Virus record (IMG/VR): IMGVR_UViG_3300048924_000262
Span: 1-38,376 of that record
DNA from: a virus
Length of the DNA stretch: 38,376 nucleotides
Direction: 5' to 3' (one strand)
Of this stretch, positions 1 through 6,176 are shown piece by piece (within the stretch, counting starts at the first letter, position 1; every line of letters begins with the position of its first letter). The position numbers and the translations under genes are program-made. The notes beneath the pieces are model-generated. The model saw only the letters and a list, made by a program, of their open reading frames with translations, did no database searches and was not told the DNA's origin.

Positions 1-508
1 CTTCGGCAGGATGCTGCGCCACCAGGTGACCATCGTCGCTCAGGGTGAACAGGCAGATACGATCCTGCTTCAGCGCAGGCACCCACAGCGTGCGGTTATC
101 CGGCGTGATATTCGCCGAGTGGCAGCCCTCAAGCCCTTCCACCACATCCACGGTTTCGACCGGAATGCCATCTTCCAGACGCGTTACGCTGACGCAGCCC
201 GCGTTATAAGAGCCGCTGAAGACAAAGTTACCTTTACGATCGGTTGAGATATGGGTCGGGCTGCCCGGCAGTGGTGCTTCGGCAGTGTACGTCAGCGCGC
301 CATCGTCCGGAGAAATGCGATAGGCCAGCACGCGGAACTCCGGGCGCACACCCACGTACAAGAAACGTTTATCCGGGCTGATGACCATCGGTTGCACCTG
401 GCCTGGCACATCAACAACCTGAACCAGCGTGAGTGTCCCTTCGGTATTTAAACGCCAGACGTGGATCTGCTGGCTTTCAGGACTGGCGGTATAAACGGTT
501 TGTTTCAT
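1..508 (-). CDS. pgl: 6-phosphogluconolactonase, 5' part (runs off the window)
   Basis: The complement reads from ATG at 508 through about 169 codons to the window edge. The protein begins [18 protein letters not shown] and continues with the seven-bladed beta-propeller repeats of the YbhE/Pgl family (for example [17 protein letters not shown] and GPLPGSP-like turns). This enzyme hydrolyses 6-phosphogluconolactone to 6-phosphogluconate in the oxidative pentose phosphate pathway, in the cytosol. A GAGGAG ribosome binding site precedes the start. The gene is divergent from ybhA, as in Escherichia coli. The C-terminal part lies outside the window. It is host chromosome and much more GC-rich than the prophage. 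Confidence 0.95.
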   Translation of the reverse strand, partial: MKQTVYTASPESQQIHVWRLNTEGTLTLVQVVDVPGQVQPMVISPDKRFLYVGVRPEFRVLAYRISPDDGALTYTAEAPLPGSPTHISTDRKGNFVFSGSYNAGCVSVTRLEDGIPVETVDVVEGLEGCHSANITPDNRTLWVPALKQDRICLFTLSDDGHLVAQHPAE

Positions 509-580
509 GAATATTCACTCCTCACTGCGCATGAAAGTAGTTAACTTTTGACGGTGAATGCTGAATTGTCGACAGGAGTT

Positions 581-608
581 TTGAAGCGTTCGCCTCTCGG
601 TGTACCAT
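581..608 (+). promoter_or_regulatory. Candidate sigma70 promoter of host ybhA
   Basis: TTGAAG (581-586) and TACCAT (603-608) are separated by 16 bases, about 40 bases before the ybhA start. After integration it would still drive the truncated 5' fragment. The string CGGTGTAC-ATC here recurs upstream of the phage copy of the gene near 970-981. Confidence 0.45.
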
Positions 609-648
609 CCCATCAAAACGTAAATTCAATATTAACCCGGGAAAACAG

Positions 649-873
649 ATGACCTCGCGTGTGATTGCTCTGGATTTAGACGGTACCTTACTGACGCCGC
701 AAAAAACCCTTCTCCCCTCCTCCCTTGAGGCGCTTAAACGCGCGCAGGAAGTGGGATATCAACTCCTTATCGTAACGGGTCGACATCACGTTGCCATTCA
801 CCCTTTTTATCAGGCACTGGCGTTAGATACACCTGCAATTTGTTGTAATGGCACTTATTTGAATAACGGCTAA
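649..873 (+). pseudogene. ybhA: Host ybhA 5' fragment, cut by the prophage at codon 71
   Basis: The frame encodes the N-terminus of the HAD-superfamily pyridoxal-phosphate phosphatase YbhA: the DLDGTLLT nucleophile motif near residues 9-16, the VTGRH motif, and the AICCNGTYL segment. Host sequence ends at TTG 859-861 (codon 71). The next codons, Asn-Asn-Gly and the stop at 871-873, come from the phage. The remaining 3' portion of the gene is found beyond attR from 38252, in the same reading frame. The fragment lacks the cap domain and the later HAD motifs, so it cannot be active. Host GC content contrasts with the following phage DNA. Confidence 0.96.
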
Positions 874-888
874 TGTAAACAAACAAAT
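857..888. other. attL (core ATTTG plus phage P' arm)
   Basis: The core ATTTG (857-861) is shared with attR (38250-38254). Host ybhA lies to the left and phage DNA to the right. The phage arm ends with ACAAACAAAT (879-888), which is the exact reverse complement of ATTTGTTTGT (38226-38235) on the phage side of attR. Rejoining the two arms gives a dyad of about 56 bases around the core, as expected for a large serine integrase attP. Confidence 0.85.
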
Positions 889-950
889 TCATCACACACA
901 AAAGCGGCCCCCTATCGCTGTTCCAGTGCTCAAAAACTCACTTCACCTTG

Positions 951-980
951 TTTCGTCGTAGCCGCAAAGCGGTGTACTAT
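951..980 (+). promoter_or_regulatory. Possible promoter of the phage-borne ybhA
   Basis: A TACTAT hexamer (975-980) lies in a CGGTGTACTATC context that matches the corresponding CGGTGTACCATC in front of host ybhA. The best -35 at an 18-base spacer is TTTCGT (951-956), which is weak. The resemblance to the host leader suggests the phage captured the gene with its own promoter region. Assignment is tentative. Confidence 0.35.
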
Positions 981-1017
981 CGGAAAAACTACATACCAAA
1001 ACCAGGTGAATCAAGAC

Positions 1018-1860
1018 ATGAACTATCAGGTAATCGCCCTTGATCTGGACGGCACTTTATTGACGCCAGAAAAAACTATTTTACCAGCCTCACTATCTGC
1101 CTTACAGAATGCCCGTAAATCCGGGGCAAAGGTTGTCATCGTTACCGGACGGCACTTTGTAGCCATCCATCCTTTTTATCAGGCATTAGCTTTGAATACA
1201 CCAGCAATATGTTGCAATGGTGCTTTATTGTACGATTACACCGCAAAAAGAGTGATTGCTTCAGATCCATTACAACCAGAACAAGCTACACAATTAGTAA
1301 ACTTACTTGATAGTTACAATGTACATAGCCTGATGTATGCCGATAATGCCATGTTCTACCAAGAACCAACGGGGCATATTATCCGTACAGAAAATTGGGC
1401 TAAATCTCTTCCAGAGTCACAACGTCCAATCTTCAAACAAGTACCCTCTCTTAGTGAAGCATCGCAAAATGTTGATGCTATCTGGAAATTCGCCCTTACT
1501 GATTCTGATACTGAAAAACTACATAGCTTTGGTCAGATCGTAGAGCGTGAGCTTGGCCTTGCTTGTGAATGGTCTTGGCACGATCAAGTAGACATAGCAC
1601 AAGCCGGAAATAGTAAGGGTAAACGCCTGGCACAATGGGTAGAATCACAAGGTTTATCTATGAGCCAGGTAATAGCCTTTGGTGATAATTTCAACGATCT
1701 AAGCATGTTGAAAAATGCTGGCTTGGGTGTTGCTATGGGTAACGCGGTTGATGAAGTAAAAGCCTGTGCTGATTTAGTAATAGGTAACAATACTGAAACT
1801 GGTATAGCTGATGTAGTAAACCAGTACTTCCTGAGAGTACCCAAAGCAGAATTGATTTGA
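1018..1860 (+). CDS. ybhA: Phage-borne full-length YbhA-like HAD phosphatase
   Basis: This 280-residue protein matches host YbhA along its length. It shows DLDGTLLTPEKT (nucleophile Asp and second Asp), VTGRH, the conserved WHDQVDIA and GNSKGKRL segments of the Cof-type HAD family, and the acidic motif GDNFNDLSML near the C-terminus. YbhA-type enzymes dephosphorylate pyridoxal phosphate and other small phosphates in the cytosol. The ATG at 1018 is preferred over an in-frame GTG at 1006, because AGGTG (1004-1008) is a well-placed ribosome binding site and the resulting N-terminus aligns with the host protein. The gene is more AT-rich and diverged from the host copy, so it is not a recent duplication of this chromosome's gene. 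It sits just inside attL and probably replaces the function lost on integration. Confidence 0.93.
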   Translation: MNYQVIALDLDGTLLTPEKTILPASLSALQNARKSGAKVVIVTGRHFVAIHPFYQALALNTPAICCNGALLYDYTAKRVIASDPLQPEQATQLVNLLDSYNVHSLMYADNAMFYQEPTGHIIRTENWAKSLPESQRPIFKQVPSLSEASQNVDAIWKFALTDSDTEKLHSFGQIVERELGLACEWSWHDQVDIAQAGNSKGKRLAQWVESQGLSMSQVIAFGDNFNDLSMLKNAGLGVAMGNAVDEVKACADLVIGNNTETGIADVVNQYFLRVPKAELI

Positions 1861-1879
1861 TTCCTATAATGTAGATCCG

Positions 1880-2620
1880 ATGGAAATACCTTTGGAAAAC
1901 TTATTGTTATTTTTTATGGATAAAATTCGAATGAAAATCATTTTAAAAAAAGCACTTAATAAATTTGATTTATCACATATAGTTTTTATGTTTATCGGTG
2001 TGATTATCACAGAATCAATAACGTGGTTGTTATTCAAAGACTTTACAAAAATAACAGCCCCAGGATTATCAGCAATTATTGCGGTCATTGCACTTTGCCT
2101 GGCGATATATTCAGCATATCAGGTAAAGAAATGGGTTTCCTCGAAAATAAATGAAAAAGCATTTATCCGCTCAGTAGAATTGCTTGATGAATTTTCCAAA
2201 ATGATGGTTTTACTTGCTCGTTTGAAGTTTGTAATGCTACGTATTACAAGATTAGACACAATATCAATTGAGAATGCCGAAATATTAAAAACGGAGATAA
2301 AAAATGTACAAGACTCATATTTTGAAAGCGTAAGCAAACAAATATTAATCATACATACCTTTCCAAATTGGGGCGTTGAATTTAAATACAAAAATCAATT
2401 TGAGAAAATCAGACTTCATCTTAATGAAGCTCAATCTGATTCTGATAAAATCAGGAGTATATTGAAGAGTATTACCCAAGACGAATCTTATGTTGAGAAA
2501 ATAAATTATGAGAGATTTAGATACTTTGCTAAAGGTGTCATTGGAAGAATCGATACGGTCGGTTACATTTTTGATGCGTTAATTAAAATGAAGTATGTAA
2601 AGCTTTTTATGTATAATTAA
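1880..2620 (+). CDS. Membrane-anchored helical protein, local paralogue family (member 1)
   Basis: The 246-residue protein has two hydrophobic segments, about residues 35-54 and 62-80. The second ends in a motif of the form IYSAYQVKKWVSSKINEKAF. The rest is a charged, mostly helical domain of about 160 residues, probably cytoplasmic. The membrane-to-W-S-K-I motif matches AVYAAxxAKDWxSPKI in the three proteins at 29570-31733, and a weaker version occurs in the neighbour at 2770-3555. The function of the family is unknown to me. The position near the attachment site suggests cargo, perhaps superinfection exclusion or defence; that is inference. The start is uncertain (alternative ATG codons at 1916 and 1931), since no strong ribosome binding site is visible. 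Confidence 0.75.
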   Translation: MEIPLENLLLFFMDKIRMKIILKKALNKFDLSHIVFMFIGVIITESITWLLFKDFTKITAPGLSAIIAVIALCLAIYSAYQVKKWVSSKINEKAFIRSVELLDEFSKMMVLLARLKFVMLRITRLDTISIENAEILKTEIKNVQDSYFESVSKQILIIHTFPNWGVEFKYKNQFEKIRLHLNEAQSDSDKIRSILKSITQDESYVEKINYERFRYFAKGVIGRIDTVGYIFDALIKMKYVKLFMYN

Positions 2621-2688
2621 AATAACAAAATAATAGTTATAATCATTAAATTAAAAAATAATAAAATGGATTATTGTTTCTGTATATA

Positions 2689-2718
2689 CTTAAACAGCCC
2701 GGCTCGGGGCTGTTTAAG
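2689..2718. terminator. Hairpin between convergent cargo genes
   Basis: A perfect 12-base stem (CTTAAACAGCCC, 2689-2700, with GGGCTGTTTAAG, 2707-2718) encloses a 6-base loop between the convergent genes ending at 2620 and 2770. It probably stops transcription in both directions, although no long T-run follows. Confidence 0.75.
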
Positions 2719-2769
2719 CATCCACCAACCATAATCAAAATTATTTGCAGTAAGTTATACAATCAACCT

Positions 2770-3555
2770 TTAGTACTCTATTTGCTCGATAAATGAAAAA
2801 ACATTTAATTTTTTATTTAATAGTTCCTCTATTGATTTATTCATATCTTCTTTAAGCCTTACGATGTCAGGTATTAATTGCAATGCTGAATCTATAATTG
2901 GATTTTTAGATATATTGAATGTAAGATCCTTGTGTTCTTTACCTTCATCATCACGATAAGCACTCATATTCCACATTCCAAAAATCACATCAATAAAGGT
3001 AATCAACTCAAGTTCCTTATTTAGAATATCATTCATACCTTTTTTAATTTTATCCACCGAATCCTTATGTTCTTCCTTAACATCCCATGACAGCAATTTG
3101 AAATATTCTAAATCTGATGTTAGCTCAGTATATATCTCTCTTTCTTTTTTAAGAGAATCGACGTAGTTCAAAGCCATTTTCTTCATTTGAGAAACATCTT
3201 TGTAAGTGGTGATTTCTTTCTTCGTAAATGATTCAAACCAAAATTTAAAAACACTCATGTGCAATGTTGAAACAAAATACTTACGAGCATCAAACAAATA
3301 CACTGATAGAATTTTAATGCACTTTTCAATAACTTTATCTTTAGTAGCATCACGTTTCCATTTACGAGCAAACACTAAACCCATAATAGCAGCTATTGCC
3401 ATAATAGTATTTGCTAAAGCACTTATACTGTCAGAGTACTTATCACTCTTAACAAAGCAAAGTACGACGATTACACCAAGAGCAAAAGATAAGAAAGATA
3501 TTGCATGATCCCTAACGAATTTAATTGAATTATCGACTACTTGTTTATTACTCAT
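2770..3555 (-). CDS. Membrane-anchored helical protein, local paralogue family (divergent member)
   Basis: The 261-residue protein has two hydrophobic segments (about residues 17-34 and 43-63), the second followed by FARKWKRDATKDK. Then comes a lysine- and glutamate-rich helical domain of about 190 residues. The architecture (two membrane segments, a W-K junction, helical domain) matches the neighbour at 1880-2620 and the protein at 31068-31733, but sequence similarity is weak. A GGGG ribosome binding site precedes the ATG at 3555. It is convergent with 1880-2620 and separated from the late operon by a terminator at 3666-3691. Function unknown. Confidence 0.75.
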   Translation of the reverse strand: MSNKQVVDNSIKFVRDHAISFLSFALGVIVVLCFVKSDKYSDSISALANTIMAIAAIMGLVFARKWKRDATKDKVIEKCIKILSVYLFDARKYFVSTLHMSVFKFWFESFTKKEITTYKDVSQMKKMALNYVDSLKKEREIYTELTSDLEYFKLLSWDVKEEHKDSVDKIKKGMNDILNKELELITFIDVIFGMWNMSAYRDDEGKEHKDLTFNISKNPIIDSALQLIPDIVRLKEDMNKSIEELLNKKLNVFSFIEQIEY

Positions 3556-3665
3556 AGTAAAACCCCATATTAAACCAATTTATAAAGATTATCAGTACTG
3601 ATTCAACTATGGCAAGTAGTATTGAAGAAAAACAATATCAATAAGATCAAAACTAACACCCCCCA

Positions 3666-3691
3666 CTAAAAAGCCTTAGAGGGTTTTTTAG
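3666..3691 (-). terminator. Probable terminator of the late operon
   Basis: A stem of about 10 pairs (CTAAAAAGCC with GGGTTTTTTAG, one wobble or mismatch) overlaps the end of the holin gene. Read leftward it is followed by TTTTT within the distal arm. It separates the late genes from the cargo gene at 2770-3555. Confidence 0.55.
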
Positions 3692-3981
3692 CTTCCACCT
3701 ACCATTATCAATAGTACTTGCAGTAGTTGACCTAACGGTACTTGAATAACCACGATACCGAATGCGTCAAGTACCGGTACGATGATCCAGTTATAGAGAA
3801 TGATTAGGGTGATCACGAATCCAAGAGCATTACGCCAGTGGAAAGTAACCTTTTCGATCTCTTCTTTGTTGGTTTCTATCTGTCCTTCAGCATTTGTTTT
3901 CTGCACTTCCTGTTCTATCGTTTTACGTTTTAGAAAGAAGTCCACACCTTTTGTTAGTAGTTCTACTATCACACCAATCAT
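3688..3981 (-). CDS. Holin-like small membrane protein
   Basis: The 97-residue protein has a charged N-terminal stretch with Glu/Lys-rich helix, then HWRNALGFVITLIILYNWIIVPVLDAFG and a final hydrophobic segment QLLQVLLIMVGG (given here by key residues only). A W-R pair just before a membrane segment, a second segment ending near a Pro-Val pair and a Gly-Gly end recall the three-membrane-segment phage and gene-transfer-agent holins. A holin would permeabilise the inner membrane and release the cytoplasmic lysozyme encoded at 5402-5848. It is the last gene of the leftward late operon, with AAGGA upstream of the ATG. Confidence 0.65.
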   Translation of the reverse strand: MIGVIVELLTKGVDFFLKRKTIEQEVQKTNAEGQIETNKEEIEKVTFHWRNALGFVITLIILYNWIIVPVLDAFGIVVIQVPLGQLLQVLLIMVGGS

Positions 3982-3990
3982 AATTAGTCC

Positions 3991-4311
3991 TTATTGTATT
4001 TGGCAAACACAAGAAAATACGCGATGACCTTTGTATATGTGGTTATAAGATAGTAGTACCTGAACGTCTATTTTATCTTTTAGCAACTCTACCATCAGTA
4101 CATCACCATCACTTACGTTAGGTTTTGTATGATGATGAAAACTATATACGATTAAATCACCTTTTGTTTTATCAACCTTCTTTTTTATGAGCTTACTACC
4201 AGATAGTGCTTTATCATATGGTATGGTTACACTTACTGGTTGGATTGTCTGAAAAGAAAAATCTGTTAGTACAGAATGATCATAACATGGGAAATTTTCT
4301 AAGTTATCCAT
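3991..4311 (-). CDS. Unknown small phage protein
   Basis: I do not recognise this 106-residue protein. The start at 4311 is chosen because GGAGGA lies six bases upstream; a longer frame from 4335 would lack a good site. It begins two bases beyond the stop of the preceding gene, so the two are translationally coupled. The sequence is mixed beta-like with several His and Cys residues (YSFHHHTKP, FSCVCQIQ) and no membrane segment. Its position between the putative structural gene at 4313 and the holin suggests a late function. Confidence 0.65.
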   Translation of the reverse strand: MDNLENFPCYDHSVLTDFSFQTIQPVSVTIPYDKALSGSKLIKKKVDKTKGDLIVYSFHHHTKPNVSDGDVLMVELLKDKIDVQVLLSYNHIYKGHRVFSCVCQIQ

Positions 4312-4312
4312 C

Positions 4313-4921
4313 TTAATTCCTCCAACGGTAATCAAACGTACCGCGTAATGTTCTTAATTGTTCTATTACTTTTTTCTCGGTTTCATCGTAGAAATCAAAT
4401 AATGGTTTTCTGCCTACGGAACCATAGTAACCAATAACCCTCTTTTCACGTGCCAACTTGGGATTACGTTTAGAGGATTTCTTGGTAGTATCGATCAAGT
4501 ACGTAGTGCCGTTCTTGCTCTTTACCTTTTTGTATTTATCAGTCTGAGTTCTTGAACGTAGCTGTGTAATGTTCCCCTGCTTCGTTAACTTAGCGTTCTT
4601 ATACGGAATAATTTTACCTTCATTAACGTGTCTGTAGGCAGGATCAAGAATGTACTTCAAGTATGAGGTTTGGTTAGGTAGTACTATGATCTGGTTTACG
4701 GTCTTGTAGTCACTAATCTTTTTAAAATTAAAGTACAAACTCTTGCCAGTAAACGGTACACCACCACCTGCTACATCATTATCTACTTTACGTTGCATAT
4801 GTTGGGTAACTATACGCATACGGTTACTTAGTTCTTTTTTGAACTCTTGCCCTATCGCTGGGCTGTTGTTGTTTATAAAACGCCTCATATCATTTGGGCT
4901 ATTGCCTCTACGCCATGCCAT
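4313..4921 (-). CDS. Basic late-operon protein, possibly a tail or head accessory protein
   Basis: The 202-residue protein is strongly basic. Notable segments are PAIGQEFKKELSNRM near the N-terminus, a central YLKYILDPAYRHVNEGKIIP stretch, and KNAKLTKQGNI followed by RSRTQTDKYKK. That pattern (a YL...H...G...P...KLTKxGN core) resembles phage proteins annotated as minor tail or head-completion components, but I cannot name a family. AAGGATG precedes the ATG. Finding it downstream of the lysis genes is unusual for a lambda-like order. Confidence 0.6.
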   Translation of the reverse strand: MAWRRGNSPNDMRRFINNNSPAIGQEFKKELSNRMRIVTQHMQRKVDNDVAGGGVPFTGKSLYFNFKKISDYKTVNQIIVLPNQTSYLKYILDPAYRHVNEGKIIPYKNAKLTKQGNITQLRSRTQTDKYKKVKSKNGTTYLIDTTKKSSKRNPKLAREKRVIGYYGSVGRKPLFDFYDETEKKVIEQLRTLRGTFDYRWRN

Positions 4922-4930
4922 AAATCATCC

Positions 4931-5362
4931 TTAATTTAGTAATTCATATAATGATTGAAGGATTCCACGTATACGTACTGCATCCTTTCCACTTGGCAAA
5001 CGTGCCTTATGCATAACGGAAAGATTAATATTTCCCGTTTTCAATCCCTGATTAATGATAAGTGCTGTTTCTACAAATAGTGTTTCTTTCATTGATGGAA
5101 AAGCCCACAAAATGGTACGAGTATAATCTAATCCATCTTCTATCTTTTGATTAACTATCTTTGAACTTGAACTGTACTCACGCCATCCATTTTCAACTGA
5201 ATTAGCTTTTAGTTTCTTAACGTCCTTAACTCTCTTATACATCTGTTTACTACCTATATAAAAGGTACTGTCTTCAAACTGGAACAAGTACACGAATCCT
5301 ACATAACTACCGTTTGTTAATTCTTCCTCACTCCAATCATCATTGTAATTCCATTGCTTCAT
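4931..5362 (-). CDS. GIY-YIG-like endonuclease, free-standing
   Basis: The 143-residue protein opens with GFVYLFQFEDSTFYIGSKQ (residues 22-40), a good match to the two short strands of the GIY-YIG nuclease fold (here VYLF and YIG). It continues with WREYSSSSK and an E-containing helix (KETLFVETALI) in the places where this family keeps its catalytic and metal-binding residues. Related small phage nucleases often act as homing endonucleases or in phage competition. No intron or interrupted neighbour is visible, so it would be free-standing. AGGG precedes the ATG. The activity is inferred from motifs only. Confidence 0.7.
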   Translation of the reverse strand: MKQWNYNDDWSEEELTNGSYVGFVYLFQFEDSTFYIGSKQMYKRVKDVKKLKANSVENGWREYSSSSKIVNQKIEDGLDYTRTILWAFPSMKETLFVETALIINQGLKTGNINLSVMHKARLPSGKDAVRIRGILQSLYELLN

Positions 5363-5401
5363 ATAAATACCCTATGATAATTGTTATAAGGTATTTATTT
5401 A

Positions 5402-5848
5402 ATGGATTTAAAAAACAGGCTAATTAGCTATGAGGGATCAATTGCCTATCAAACTAAAGTTGGTTATTTTAAGAATGATAAATTTTGGACATATAAAGAT
5501 AGTCTTGGTTATCCAACTATTGGTTATGGTCGACTACTAAAACCTGGTGAATCATATCCAAACGGTATTACACCAGAACAAGCCGAACGGATGTTAGAAG
5601 AAGATATCAGTACTGCTAAGTCTGCTGTTAGCTCATTAGGATTAGATTTGCCTGCTGACTGGCAGGACTTCATGACCATTATGGTCTTTCAGCTTGGCCT
5701 ATCAGGTACTTTAAAGTTCAGAAAAATGATTCAAGCCTTACGTGATAAAAACTATAAAGAAGCGATTGTACAGGCTAAGGATTCACTTTGGTACAGACAA
5801 ACCAAATCACGAGTAGATCAGATGATTGCAGAACTCACCAACAAATAA
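5402..5848 (+). CDS. Phage lysozyme (T4-type, GH24)
   Basis: The 148-residue protein matches T4 lysozyme-like muramidases. Glu11 lies in SYEG, and the DSLGYPTIGYGR stretch supplies Asp33 and Thr39 where T4 lysozyme has Asp20 and Thr26. The intervening loop is longer than in T4. There is no signal peptide, so release through a holin (candidate at 3688-3981) is expected. It cleaves the MurNAc-GlcNAc bond of peptidoglycan. It is the only structural or lysis gene on the plus strand, and it is convergent with the gene at 5861-6139. AAGG (5388-5391) is its ribosome binding site. Confidence 0.93.
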   Translation: MDLKNRLISYEGSIAYQTKVGYFKNDKFWTYKDSLGYPTIGYGRLLKPGESYPNGITPEQAERMLEEDISTAKSAVSSLGLDLPADWQDFMTIMVFQLGLSGTLKFRKMIQALRDKNYKEAIVQAKDSLWYRQTKSRVDQMIAELTNK

Positions 5849-5872
5849 AAAAGGGGCTATTTAGCCCCTTTT
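5849..5872. terminator. Bidirectional terminator between lysozyme and spanin candidate
   Basis: A perfect 11-base stem (AAAAGGGGCTA with TAGCCCCTTTT, 5849-5859 and 5862-5872) is flanked by A and T runs on both sides. It overlaps the stop codon of the minus-strand gene at 5861, so leftward late transcription must read through it to reach the genes at 5362-3688, or a second promoter must exist. Confidence 0.85.
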
Positions 5873-6139
5873 ATTTTTTAGCGTTTCAAGCATTGTAATT
5901 ACACGCTCAATTTTAATATCAAGCATATGTACACTATCTTCTAAGTTTTTTAATGTCTTCTTCATTTGATCTTGTTCCTGCTCAAGCGAAGTTAGAGACT
6001 GATCCATCAAAGCAACTTTCGTTTCAACGGTAGAAATACGTGCATCTAATTCGTCTGAGTCAGATGTAAAATCCCTATAAACAGTCCAGCACAATACTAA
6101 AGCTGAAACAATCAATGAACCAATCGTTAAGATGTCCAT
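5861..6139 (-). CDS. Membrane-anchored coiled-coil protein, i-spanin candidate
   Basis: The 92-residue protein has an N-terminal membrane segment (about residues 6-21) followed by a long heptad-rich coiled coil (about residues 30-88, with VETKVALMDQSLTSLEQ-type repeats). This topology is that of Rz-type inner-membrane spanins, which disrupt the outer membrane at lysis, and the gene lies next to the lysozyme. No obvious outer-membrane lipoprotein partner was found, and the protein is shorter than lambda Rz. XhlA-like proteins have the reverse order. AGGA precedes the ATG. Confidence 0.55.
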   Translation of the reverse strand: MDILTIGSLIVSALVLCWTVYRDFTSDSDELDARISTVETKVALMDQSLTSLEQEQDQMKKTLKNLEDSVHMLDIKIERVITMLETLKNKRG

Positions 6140-6176
6140 TTATATTCCTATGTATTATATTTGGTAATAGTATTTA

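Noticed and set aside
1006-1017. GTG at 1006 as start of the phage ybhA
   Set aside because: The AGGTG that would include this GTG is better used as ribosome binding site for ATG 1018, which aligns with the host N-terminus.
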